Part shown: piece by piece, positions 25,462 through 34,253 of the stretch
How the letters are laid out: every line of letters starts with the position of its first letter
How positions within the stretch are numbered: the first letter of the stretch is position 1
Assembly (NCBI GenBank): GCA_030651895.1
Contig: JAUSBR010000009.1
Coordinates: 88,354-152,353, forward strand
Direction: 5' to 3'
DNA from: Sideroxyarcus sp.
GTDB taxonomy: Bacteria; Pseudomonadota; Gammaproteobacteria; Burkholderiales; Gallionellaceae
DNA length: 64,000 nucleotides
Notes under the pieces: generated by a model
What the model was told of the DNA's origin: nothing
Database searches by the model: none
Seen by the model: only the letters and a program-made list of their open reading frames with translations
Made by a program: the position numbers and the translations under genes

Positions 25462-27165
25462 ATGAGCAAAAGAATCACAATCGATCCGATCACCCGCATC
25501 GAAGGCCACCTGCGTATCGACTGCGAAGTGAACAACGGCAAAGTTTCCAAGGCCTGGGCCTCCGGCCAGATGTGGCGCGGCGTCGAGCAGATCCTGCTCG
25601 GCCACGATGCGCGCGACGCCTGGGCGATCACCCAGCGTATCTGCGGCGTGTGTACCACGGTGCATGCGGTTGCCTCGGTGCGCGCGGTCGAGAACGCGCT
25701 GCAGATGGAAGTGCCGCTCAACGCGCAGTACATCCGCAACCTCATCATCACCGCGCACGCCATCCACGACCACATCGTGCACTTCTACCACCTCTCCGCG
25801 CTGGACTGGGTGGATGTGGTTTCCGCCCTCAAGGCCGATCCCGGCAAGACCGCTGTACTCGCCGGAAGCCTGTCGAGCTGGAGCGGCAACAGCAAACAGG
25901 AATTCACCAAGGTGAAAGAGCGTCTGTCCGGCTTCGTCGGCACCGGCCAGCTCGGCATCTTCACCAACGGTTACTGGGGCCATCCGGCGATGAAGCTGCC
26001 GCCGGAAGTGAACCTGCTGGCCGTGACCCACTATTTGCAGGCGCTGGAGATACAGCGTTACGCCAGCAAGATCGTGAGCATCCTCGGCTCCAAGTCGCCG
26101 CACATCCAGAACATGGCTGTGGGTGGCGTCTCCAACCCGATCTCGCTAGATTCGCAATCGGTGCTGACCGTCGAGCGACTGATGGCGGTCAAGGAATGGA
26201 TCGACAAGCTCGATGACTTCGTGAAGAACGTGTATCTGGTGGATGTGGCCGCGATCGGCGCGTTCTATTCCGACTGGACCGCGATCGGCGCGGGCGTGAT
26301 GGATTATCTGTCTGTTCCCGACCTGCCGCTCGACACCAAGGGCACCAAGTTCGCCCTGCCCGGCGGCTACCTCAAGGGCGGCGACCTGGCCGGCATCAAG
26401 CCAATTACCTCGTTCAACGACAAATATTTCCGCGACGGCGTGCAGGAGAGCGTGAAGCACTCCTGGTACAAGGGCGGCAAGGGCGCGCTGCACCCGTACG
26501 AGGGTGAGACCATCCCGAAATACACCGACTTCCAGGACGACGGCAAATATTCCTGGGTGAAGTCGCCGACCTTCTACGGCCATCCCGCCCAAGTCGGCCC
26601 ACTCTCGCGCGTGCTGGCGATGGCGGCGCAGAACCACGCACCGACCTTGAAATATCTGACCGGTGTGCTGGATACCGCAGGCTCGCTGGCCAAAACCAAG
26701 ATCCCGCTATCCGCCGTGCATTCCACCATCGGCCGTCATGCCGCCCGTGCCGTGTCTTGCGCGGTGCAGGTGGACGAGCTGGCCAACCAGTGGAACCTGC
26801 TGGTGAACAACATCGCCAAGGGTGACACCGACACCTTCAACAAGCCGGTGTTCCCCAAGGGCGAGATCGAAGGCGTCGGCTTCCACGAAGCTCCGCGCGG
26901 CGTGCTGTCGCACTGGGTCGTCATCGACGATGGCAAGATCACCAACTACCAGGCCGTGGTTCCGACCACTTGGAACGCCGCCCCGCGCAACGAAGGCGAC
27001 GTGCCCGGCCCCTACGAAGCTTCGCTATTGAACACACCGGTCGCCGATGAGGAGCGTCCGCTCGAAGTGCTGCGCACCGTGCACTCGTTCGACCCCTGCC
27101 TGGCTTGCGCCGTGCACGTGCTCGATGCCGAAGGCAAACCCGTTGTACAGGTGAAGGTGTTGTGA
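25462..27165 (+). CDS. hybC: uptake [NiFe] hydrogenase large subunit HybC
   Basis: A 567-residue catalytic subunit holding the Ni-Fe active site. The N-terminal ligand motif RICGVCTTVHA (Cys61, Cys64) and the C-terminal motif DPCLACAVH (Cys546, Cys549, His552) are intact. The 15 residues after His552 form the removable C-terminal peptide, cut by the endopeptidase encoded next. IDPITRIEGHLRI at the N-terminus is typical of group 1 enzymes. The hybC stop overlaps the hybD start by one base. Confidence 0.95.
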   Translation: MSKRITIDPITRIEGHLRIDCEVNNGKVSKAWASGQMWRGVEQILLGHDARDAWAITQRICGVCTTVHAVASVRAVENALQMEVPLNAQYIRNLIITAHAIHDHIVHFYHLSALDWVDVVSALKADPGKTAVLAGSLSSWSGNSKQEFTKVKERLSGFVGTGQLGIFTNGYWGHPAMKLPPEVNLLAVTHYLQALEIQRYASKIVSILGSKSPHIQNMAVGGVSNPISLDSQSVLTVERLMAVKEWIDKLDDFVKNVYLVDVAAIGAFYSDWTAIGAGVMDYLSVPDLPLDTKGTKFALPGGYLKGGDLAGIKPITSFNDKYFRDGVQESVKHSWYKGGKGALHPYEGETIPKYTDFQDDGKYSWVKSPTFYGHPAQVGPLSRVLAMAAQNHAPTLKYLTGVLDTAGSLAKTKIPLSAVHSTIGRHAARAVSCAVQVDELANQWNLLVNNIAKGDTDTFNKPVFPKGEIEGVGFHEAPRGVLSHWVVIDDGKITNYQAVVPTTWNAAPRNEGDVPGPYEASLLNTPVADEERPLEVLRTVHSFDPCLACAVHVLDAEGKPVVQVKVL

Positions 27166-27656
27166 TGCGCATCGTCGTATTAGGTGTCGGCAACACCCTG
27201 CTCTCCGATGAAGGCATCGGCGTGCGAGCCATCGAGCAGTTGCAGCAGGATTACGACCTCCCCCCGGAGGTTGTGGTCATCGACGGTGGCACCACCGGCA
27301 TGGAGATGCTGGACGACCTTTCCAATGCCGACCACATCATCATCGTCGATGCGGTGCGCAGCGGCAGACCGCCCGCCGCCATCATCCGGTTGGCCGACGA
27401 GCAGGTGCCGGTGTTCTTCAAGACCAAACTGTCACCGCACCAGATCGGCCTGTCCGACGTACTAGCCACATTGGCTTTCATCGGCGAGCAGCCCGGCGGC
27501 GTGACGGTGATCGGCGTCGAACCGGTGTCGCTGGAAACTTCCATGTCGCTGTCGCCGCAGGTGGAAGCGCGCCTGCCCGAGCTGCTGGACCTACTGGTGA
27601 CGGAATTGCATGAGCTGGGCGTGGCAGTCCGCAGCAGAGTACCCAAGGCGGCCTGA
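27165..27656 (+). CDS. hybD: hydrogenase maturation endopeptidase HybD
   Basis: A 163-residue protease that removes the C-terminal peptide of the large subunit once nickel is inserted. It begins MRIVVLGVGNTLLSDEGIGV with the nickel-sensing Glu16; further conserved parts are IDGGTTGMEML and KLSPHQIGLSDVL, which carry the Asp and His ligands of the family. Start assigned to the ATG within the hybC stop (TGATG). Dedicated pairing with HybC is implied by position. Confidence 0.9.
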   Translation: MRIVVLGVGNTLLSDEGIGVRAIEQLQQDYDLPPEVVVIDGGTTGMEMLDDLSNADHIIIVDAVRSGRPPAAIIRLADEQVPVFFKTKLSPHQIGLSDVLATLAFIGEQPGGVTVIGVEPVSLETSMSLSPQVEARLPELLDLLVTELHELGVAVRSRVPKAA

Positions 27657-27658
27657 CC

Positions 27659-27892
27659 ATGTGCATGGCGATCCCTTCCCGCGTCGTTGCCCTGGCCGGC
27701 GAGATGGCCACGGTCGAATGCTTCGGCGAGCAGCGCGATGTCAGCCTGATGCTCATCGACAGCCCGCTGGCATTGGGCGATTACGTGCTGGTGCAGGCTG
27801 GCGGCTTTGCCTACGAGCGCGTCGAAGCCACGGCCGCCATGCAGACGCTGGAACTGCTGGGTTCCGTGCTGGGCCAGCCTGAGATCGCATAA
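27659..27892 (+). CDS. hypC: HypC/HybG-type hydrogenase maturation chaperone
   Basis: A 77-residue small chaperone with the family N-terminus MCMAIPSRVV; the cysteine at position 2 is needed for binding HypD and the large-subunit precursor. Cysteine 20 and the beta-barrel core (GDYVLVQAGGFAYERV) fit HypC. It follows hybD by 2 bases and ends before a strong terminator. The other Hyp proteins (A, B, D, E, F) are absent from this window and must be encoded elsewhere if the enzyme is active. Confidence 0.88.
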   Translation: MCMAIPSRVVALAGEMATVECFGEQRDVSLMLIDSPLALGDYVLVQAGGFAYERVEATAAMQTLELLGSVLGQPEIA

Positions 27893-27914
27893 GTTTGTTT
27901 CACCTCCCTGAATC

Positions 27915-27940
27915 GCCGACCTTCGGGTCGGCATTTTTTT
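27915..27940 (+). terminator. rho-independent terminator of the hyb operon
   Basis: GCCGACC, loop TTCG, GGTCGGC, then A and seven T. It ends the hybOABCD-hypC unit 20 bases after the last stop codon. Confidence 0.9.
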
Positions 27941-28087
27941 GGTCGTGTTTCCAGCTCAAGTATTCGTATATATCGTTTCTGTCGATGAGGCTTGAAGCCG
28001 GACTGACAGGGCGCGTAGAATGGTTCGGGTGAGTCGAACGCAGTAACGCAGGTTTCTTTTATGTCAGCCAAGCAAGGGGGAAGCACA

Positions 28088-30883
28088 ATGACCGGCACCA
28101 AGCAATTCATCTACGATTTCGAGAATGGCGATGGCAAGAACAAGATGCTGCTTGGAGGCAAAGGCGCGAACCTCTGCGAGATGACGCAGATCGGCCTCAA
28201 CGTCCCTCCCGGATTCACCATCACCACCGAAGCCTGCAACGCCTATCTGGAAAAGAACCAGTTGCCCGCCGGGTTGATGGATTCGGTCAAAACGCACATG
28301 AAGGCGCTGGAGAAGAAGACCGGCAAGAGTTTCGGCGGCAAGGACAATCCCCTGCTGGTTTCGGTGCGCTCCGGTTCGTCCATGTCCATGCCCGGCATGA
28401 TGGACACCATCCTCAACCTCGGCCTTAACGAGACTTCGCTCAAGGGCCTGATCAAGCAGACCGGCAACGAGCGTTTTGCCTACGACACCTATCGCCGTTT
28501 CATCCAGCTGTTCGGCAAGATCGCGCTCGACATCAACGACGAGCATTTCGACGAACGCATGACCGCGATCAAGCGCAAATACGGCGCGCCGCATGACCTG
28601 GACCTGAACGTTGACCACCTGAAAGAACTGGTGAAAGACTACCTCGCCATCGTCGAGAAACACCACGGCAAACCCTTCCCGCAGGACCCCTTCGAACAAA
28701 TGGAGATCGCGGTGGGCGCGGTGTTCGGTTCGTGGATGGGCAAGCGCGCGGTGGATTACCGCAAGCAGTTCAAGATCACCAAAGACCAGGCCAACGGCAC
28801 CGCAGTCAACATCTGCACCATGGTGTTCGGCAACATGGGCAACGATTCCGGCACCGGCGTCGGCTTCACGCGCAACCCCGGCACCGGCGAGAACCTGATC
28901 TACGGCGAATATCTGGTGAACGCGCAGGGCGAGGACGTGGTCGCTGGCATCCGCACGCCCAAGGCCATCGCCGAGATGGAAAAGGAGATGCCGGAGATCT
29001 ACCGCCAGCTCATCACGCTGCACAACCGCCTCGAATCGCATTACCACGAGGTGCAGGACTTCGAGTTCACCATCGAGAAAGGCATCCTGTATTGCCTGCA
29101 GACACGTAACGGCAAGATGAACGCGCGCGGCATGGTGCGCACCTCGGTGGAAATGTTCAACGAGGGATTGATCGACAAGGAACGCGCACTGCTGCGCATC
29201 GAACCGGCCATCCTTGAGCAATTGCTGGTGCCGCAACTGGCGCCCAATTTCCACGGCAAATCACTGGCGCAGGGCCTGCCCGCCTCGCCGGGTGCCGCCT
29301 CCGGCAAGATCGTGTTCGATGCCGACACCGCCGAAGCACGCGGCCGCGCCGGCGAGAAGATCATCCTGGTGCGCGAAGAGACCAAACCGGAAGACATCCA
29401 CGGCTTCTTCCAGGCGCAGGGCATCCTGACCAGCCGCGGCGGCAAGACCTCGCACGCAGCAGTCGTTGCGCGCGGTATGGGCAAGCCCTGCGTCTCGGGT
29501 TGCGACCAGATCGTCATCAACGACGTGCTGCGCAGCGCGCAGATCGGCGACACCACATTGCAGGAAGGCGACATCATCACCATCAACGGCAGCACCGGCC
29601 ATGTGTATGCGGGCGATGTGCCGACGGTGGAGGCGGAGTTCTCCGAGGAACTGGTCACGCTGTTGTCTTGGGCGGATGAAGTGTCGCGCCTCAAGGTGAT
29701 GGCGAATGCCGACACCCCCGGCGATGCCGCGCGCGCGCGCGAATTCGGCGCGATGGGTATCGGCCTGTGCCGCACCGAGCGCATGTTCAACAGCACCGAC
29801 CGCCTGCCCATCGTGCAGGAAATGATCCTGTCGGAGACGCCGGAAGAACGCCAGGCCGCCCTCGACCGCCTGCTGCCGATACAGCGCGCCGACTTCAAGG
29901 GCATCTTCAAGGCGATGAAGGGTTTGCCCGTCACCGTGCGCCTGCTCGATCCGCCGATGCACGAGTTCCTGCCCACCGCAGCACAACTTGAACTGGAGAT
30001 CGCCCACTTGCACCAGTTGCGCGACACCATCAAGGGACTGGAAGAACTGCCCGACACGCTCAAGCTGCTCAACCCCAAGCTGTACCAGCAATATGCCGAC
30101 GGCCTGACCAAGCTCATGGGCGGGCTGGGCGACTTCAAGGAATCGCATCTGGAAGAGGATGTGATCAGCAGAAAAGAGATTGTGCTGAAGAAAGTGCGCG
30201 CGCTGGCCGAGGTCAACCCGATGCTGGGCCACCGCGGCGTGCGCCTGGGCATCACCTATCCCGAAATCTACTCGATGCAGATACGCGCCGTGCTGGAAGC
30301 CGCCGCGCTGTGCGCCAAGGAAGGACTGGAGATCTACCCAGAGATCATGGTGCCGCAAGTGGCCACCGTGGAAGAGCTTAAGCGCATCCACAGCTATGTG
30401 CAGCGCATCCATGAAGAAGTGGAAGCGACCCACGGTATCAACGTGAAGTTCAAGTTCGGCTCCATGCTAGAAGTGGTGCGTGCCTGCGTGCGCGCCGGAC
30501 GCATGGCCGAGACCGCCGAGTTCTTCTCCTTCGGCACCAATGACCTCACCCAGGCCACCTTCTCGTTCAGCCGCGAAGATGCCGAGAACAAGTTCCTGCC
30601 CGCCTACACCGAGACCGGCATCCTCGAAGATAACCCGTTCGAAGTACTCGACATCAAGGGCGTGGGACAGCTGATGAAGATGGCGGTAGGCAAAGGTCGC
30701 ACGACCAACCCGGAACTGAAAGTCGGCATCTGCGGCGAACACGGCGGCCACCCCGGCTCCATCCGCTTCTGCCACCACATCGGCCTCAACTACGTCTCCT
30801 GCTCCGGCCCGCGCGTGCCCATCGCACGACTGGCGGCGGCGCAGGCGAAGTTGCTGGAGGACAAGTATCAGGAACCGAACTGA
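28088..30883 (+). CDS. ppdK: pyruvate, phosphate dikinase
   Basis: A 931-residue enzyme interconverting pyruvate, ATP and Pi with phosphoenolpyruvate, AMP and PPi. The N-terminal ATP-grasp domain starts with KQFIYDFENGDGKNKMLLGG. The swivelling domain has the phosphorylated histidine in TSRGGKTSHAAVVARGMG (His near 455). The C-terminal PEP/pyruvate barrel has GLCRTERMF and GICGEHGGHP. I chose the second ATG, after GGGGGAAG; the upstream ATG would add 9 residues. With pycAB nearby it suggests reversible PEP-pyruvate-oxaloacetate metabolism. Confidence 0.95.
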   Translation: MTGTKQFIYDFENGDGKNKMLLGGKGANLCEMTQIGLNVPPGFTITTEACNAYLEKNQLPAGLMDSVKTHMKALEKKTGKSFGGKDNPLLVSVRSGSSMSMPGMMDTILNLGLNETSLKGLIKQTGNERFAYDTYRRFIQLFGKIALDINDEHFDERMTAIKRKYGAPHDLDLNVDHLKELVKDYLAIVEKHHGKPFPQDPFEQMEIAVGAVFGSWMGKRAVDYRKQFKITKDQANGTAVNICTMVFGNMGNDSGTGVGFTRNPGTGENLIYGEYLVNAQGEDVVAGIRTPKAIAEMEKEMPEIYRQLITLHNRLESHYHEVQDFEFTIEKGILYCLQTRNGKMNARGMVRTSVEMFNEGLIDKERALLRIEPAILEQLLVPQLAPNFHGKSLAQGLPASPGAASGKIVFDADTAEARGRAGEKIILVREETKPEDIHGFFQAQGILTSRGGKTSHAAVVARGMGKPCVSGCDQIVINDVLRSAQIGDTTLQEGDIITINGSTGHVYAGDVPTVEAEFSEELVTLLSWADEVSRLKVMANADTPGDAARAREFGAMGIGLCRTERMFNSTDRLPIVQEMILSETPEERQAALDRLLPIQRADFKGIFKAMKGLPVTVRLLDPPMHEFLPTAAQLELEIAHLHQLRDTIKGLEELPDTLKLLNPKLYQQYADGLTKLMGGLGDFKESHLEEDVISRKEIVLKKVRALAEVNPMLGHRGVRLGITYPEIYSMQIRAVLEAAALCAKEGLEIYPEIMVPQVATVEELKRIHSYVQRIHEEVEATHGINVKFKFGSMLEVVRACVRAGRMAETAEFFSFGTNDLTQATFSFSREDAENKFLPAYTETGILEDNPFEVLDIKGVGQLMKMAVGKGRTTNPELKVGICGEHGGHPGSIRFCHHIGLNYVSCSGPRVPIARLAAAQAKLLEDKYQEPN

Positions 30884-30998
30884 GATAGCCTTATTGCTTG
30901 CAACAAATGAAGAGATTAGGAACGGAACGCCCTTTCTCTTCATTTGGCACAGCTGCGCTATTCAACAATTTCTCTTTGATTCGATTTAAATTACCGCG

Positions 30999-32267
30999 AT
31001 GATCATTACAATGAAGCACACCACTCGAAGCATATTCTTGTTCGCATTGCTATCAGGAGTGATCACATTACATTCTCCCTTAGCAATTGCCACGAATGAG
31101 GCTGATCAACGATTACGAGACGCGATAGTCCACAACAATTTGCAAAAAGCAAAAAATGAAATCGCACTCGGCGCCAATGTGAATTCAATTGATTCGACAG
31201 GTACTCAACCAATCCATTACGCAAATGCCCAACTTGCCAAGTTGCTTCTTGACTCAGGGGCAAAATTTGACGCCACAGACAACCGTGGAGAACAACCGAT
31301 TCATCATGCAGGCAAAAGTGGTGATACAGAGCTTCTTAAAGTACTACTCTCAGCAGGTGCAAAAATTGATGCCCCAAACCAGGATGGTTTGCAGCCCATT
31401 CACTTTGCCGTAATTGGAAAACACAGTGAAATGGTTAAGGCTCTATTAGCTGCTGGAGCAAATCCAAATGCTCAGGCTAGCAATGGATTACCGCTTGTGA
31501 ATTTCGCCTTCGCAGCATGGATTGCGAGTGGAAAGGATGACATCCTGAGATATTTACTTGCTGCCGGAGCAAAGATTGATGCAACAGATAAGAACACAGT
31601 AAGTGTAATTCAAAAAGCTGCTTTCAGCGCAACTCCTGAATTGATAAAGGCACTGTTGGCTGCTGGCGTGAAAGTGGATACAGCAGATGCCAAAGGTATA
31701 CAACTAATTCATGCAGCAGCAACAAACCCCAATACTGAGATACTCAAATATTTACTCTCAATCGGCGCAAAAGCAGATGTGGCAAACAATTGGGGGGATC
31801 AGCCATTACACTTTGCGGCGATTACGGGAAACATGGATGCAATCAACATCCTTGTGAAGTCTGGTGCAAAAATTGCCGCCCCAAATGCTGCCGGCATTCA
31901 AGCGATTCATCTTGCCTCGACTTCTGGCAATCCCGCGCTTATCCAATTTTTAGTGAACACTGGTGCCAGTGCAAACGCCATAGACCTCAATGGGAGTCGC
32001 CCCTTGCATTTTGCCGCTATAAAAGGAAATGCACTGTCTATTAAGACACTTATTGCAGCTGGGGCTGAGATTAACGCATCAGATAATCAAGGCAACCTCC
32101 CTATTCATCAGGCGGCGTGGAGTGGAAAAACTGAAAATGTTCAGGCCATCCTTGATGGTGGCGGGCAAATTGATACTAAAAATAATGCTGGCAAAACACC
32201 TTTTGATATAGCCACACAGCGAGAACACAAAGTCGTAATTGAATTGCTACAGCATGCGAAAAAATAA
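30999..32267 (+). CDS. secreted ankyrin-repeat protein
   Basis: 422 residues with a signal peptide (about residues 1-32, ending LAIATN), followed by roughly eleven ankyrin repeats of the form GxxPIHxAAxxGNxxxIKxLLxAGAxI up to the C-terminus. It is probably periplasmic or outer-surface and binds proteins. Its composition is clearly AT-richer than ppdK and pycB on either side, pointing to acquisition or a different evolutionary history. An internal start at 31011 is possible. No neighbour suggests a partner. Confidence 0.8.
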   Translation: MIITMKHTTRSIFLFALLSGVITLHSPLAIATNEADQRLRDAIVHNNLQKAKNEIALGANVNSIDSTGTQPIHYANAQLAKLLLDSGAKFDATDNRGEQPIHHAGKSGDTELLKVLLSAGAKIDAPNQDGLQPIHFAVIGKHSEMVKALLAAGANPNAQASNGLPLVNFAFAAWIASGKDDILRYLLAAGAKIDATDKNTVSVIQKAAFSATPELIKALLAAGVKVDTADAKGIQLIHAAATNPNTEILKYLLSIGAKADVANNWGDQPLHFAAITGNMDAINILVKSGAKIAAPNAAGIQAIHLASTSGNPALIQFLVNTGASANAIDLNGSRPLHFAAIKGNALSIKTLIAAGAEINASDNQGNLPIHQAAWSGKTENVQAILDGGGQIDTKNNAGKTPFDIATQREHKVVIELLQHAKK

Positions 32268-32297
32268 AATGGACGGGAGTATTTCCAATTCCAATGG

Positions 32298-32329
32298 CGA
32301 AGAGGGGTGCGATATCGCACCCCTCTTCG
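32298..32329. terminator. perfect 32-bp palindrome, bidirectional terminator candidate
   Basis: CGAAGAGGGGTGC, centre GATATC, GCACCCCTCTTCG, between the convergent ankyrin gene and pycB. It is followed by only three T on the plus strand, so termination efficiency is uncertain. Confidence 0.6.
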
Positions 32330-32344
32330 TTTGCAGCTGACCGC

Positions 32345-32367
32345 GTGGGCACAAGGAACGTGCCCAC
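32345..32367. repeat. REP-like palindrome
   Basis: GTGGGCAC, 7 bases, GTGCCCAC, then CCTAC, located between the terminator and pycB. It resembles the short interspersed palindromes seen elsewhere in this window but is a different sequence family. Confidence 0.5.
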
Positions 32368-32379
32368 CCTACACTGACC

Positions 32380-34227
32380 TTACTCGGTAGCCTGAATCTC
32401 CACCAGCGTCTCGTCCGGCGACACGCTGTCGCCCTTCTTCACATGCACGCTGATAACGACGCCGCTCAGTGGGGCCTGGATCTCGTTCTCCATCTTCATG
32501 GCTTCGATGACCAGCACGCCGTCGCCCGCTTCCACCTTGTCGCCGATCTTGGCTTTGACATCGACGATGGTGCCGGGCATGGCGGTGGTGACGCAGCCTT
32601 GATGTGAAGGGCGCGGACGGTTGCCGCCGCCGACTTGTTGCGCAGCAGCCTTCTTTTTGCCGCCTTGTTTGCCGCCGCTCACTTCGATCTCGTTCAGCGT
32701 CTCGATCATAACCTCTTCGGAGATGCCGTCGACGGAGACATAGAACGGACGCTGCTCTTCGCCGTGGTGGCCGCTGCCGGTGAGTTTGATGTGGAAGGTC
32801 TCGCCGTGCAGGGTGACCTTGAACTCGTTGGGCGCGTAACGCTCGGTGGTGTGGGTGGCCGCTTCCTTGGGCTGCAGCACTTCGGGCTTGAGCGTGTTGG
32901 CATTGCGCTCCTGCAGGAAGGTCTTGCCCAGGTCGGGGAACATGGCGTAGGTGAGCACGTCTTCTTCGCTCTGCGCGAAGGTCTCGCTCTCGACCTTGAG
33001 GCGGCTCATCTCGTCTTCCAGCATATCCGCTGGACGGCAGGTCATCACTTCGGCATCACCGACCGCCTGTGCCCTGATCTTCTCGTTGATCTTGCCGGGC
33101 GCTTTGCCGTACTGGCCGAGCAGGTAGTTCTTCACTTCGTTGGTGACGGACTTGTAACGCTCGCCGGTGAGCACATTGAGAACCGCTTGGGTGCCGACGA
33201 TCTGCGAGGTCGGTGTGACCAGCGGCGGATAACCCATGTCCTCGCGCACGCGCGGGATCTCGGCCAGCACCTCGTTCATGCGGCTGAGCGCGTCCAGTTC
33301 CTTGAGTTGGTTGGACAGATTGGAGATCATGCCGCCCGGCACCTGGTTGACCAGCACGCGCGTATCGACGCCGGTGAAGGCGCTCTCGAACTGCCAGTAT
33401 TTTTTGCGGACTTCGACGAAGTAGGCAGTGACTTCCTGCATCGCCGCGAGGTCGAGGCCAGTGTCGTATTCGGTACCGCGCAGCGCGGCGACCACGCTCT
33501 CGGTCGAGGAATGGCTGGCGCCTTCACCGAACGATGAGTTGCAGGTGTCAATCATGGTGGCGCCCGCTTCCACTGCCTTGAGGATACACATCGCGGACAG
33601 GCCGGAGGTGGAGTGGCTGTGCAGGTGGATCGGCACGCTTACGGCGGCGCGCAAGGCCTTGACCAGCTCGAAGGTGGAATACGGCGTGAGCAGGCCGGCC
33701 ATGTCCTTGATGGCGATGGAGTCGCAGCCGAGCGCTTCCAGTTCTGCAGCCATGGTAGCGAAGGTGGCGATGTCGTGCACCGGGCTGGTGGTGTAGCTGA
33801 TACAGCCTTCGGCATGCTTGCCCGACTTCTTCACCGCCTCGATGGAGACGCGCAGATTGCGCATGTCGTTCATCGCGTCGAAGATGCGGAACACGTCCAC
33901 GCCGTTGTCGGCGGATTTCTTCACGAAGGCACGCACCACGTCGTCGGAATAGTGGCGATAACCGAGCAGATTCTGGCCGCGCAGCAGCATCTGGATGCGC
34001 GTGTTCGGCAAGGCCTTGCGCAGGCGCTTCAGACGCTCCCACGGGTCTTCTTTCAGGAAGCGCACGCAGGAATCGAAGGTCGCCCCGCCCCACGCTTCCA
34101 GCGACCAGAAGCCGATGCTGTCCAGCTTGGAACAGATGGGCAGCATGTCGTCGGTGCGCATGCGCGTGGCGATCATGGATTGGTGTCCGTCGCGCAGTAC
34201 CAGTTCGGAGATTTGTGTCTTTGCCAT
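32380..34227 (-). CDS. pycB: pyruvate carboxylase subunit B / oxaloacetate decarboxylase alpha-type, biotin-bearing
   Basis: 615 residues. The N-terminal carboxyltransferase barrel begins ISELVLRDGHQSMIATRMRT and includes FRIFDAMNDMRNL and CDSIAIKDMAGLL. The C-terminal biotinyl domain carries the biotinylated lysine in VIEAMKMENE (Lys578). A basic low-complexity linker (GGKQGGKKKAAAQQ) joins them. It pairs with the biotin carboxylase gene 26 bases upstream; no oadB/oadG membrane subunits are seen, so a two-subunit pyruvate carboxylase making oxaloacetate is more likely than a sodium pump. Confidence 0.9.
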   Translation of the reverse strand: MAKTQISELVLRDGHQSMIATRMRTDDMLPICSKLDSIGFWSLEAWGGATFDSCVRFLKEDPWERLKRLRKALPNTRIQMLLRGQNLLGYRHYSDDVVRAFVKKSADNGVDVFRIFDAMNDMRNLRVSIEAVKKSGKHAEGCISYTTSPVHDIATFATMAAELEALGCDSIAIKDMAGLLTPYSTFELVKALRAAVSVPIHLHSHSTSGLSAMCILKAVEAGATMIDTCNSSFGEGASHSSTESVVAALRGTEYDTGLDLAAMQEVTAYFVEVRKKYWQFESAFTGVDTRVLVNQVPGGMISNLSNQLKELDALSRMNEVLAEIPRVREDMGYPPLVTPTSQIVGTQAVLNVLTGERYKSVTNEVKNYLLGQYGKAPGKINEKIRAQAVGDAEVMTCRPADMLEDEMSRLKVESETFAQSEEDVLTYAMFPDLGKTFLQERNANTLKPEVLQPKEAATHTTERYAPNEFKVTLHGETFHIKLTGSGHHGEEQRPFYVSVDGISEEVMIETLNEIEVSGGKQGGKKKAAAQQVGGGNRPRPSHQGCVTTAMPGTIVDVKAKIGDKVEAGDGVLVIEAMKMENEIQAPLSGVVISVHVKKGDSVSPDETLVEIQATE

Positions 34228-34253
34228 GGTGTTAGCTTACGTAAAGATTGATG

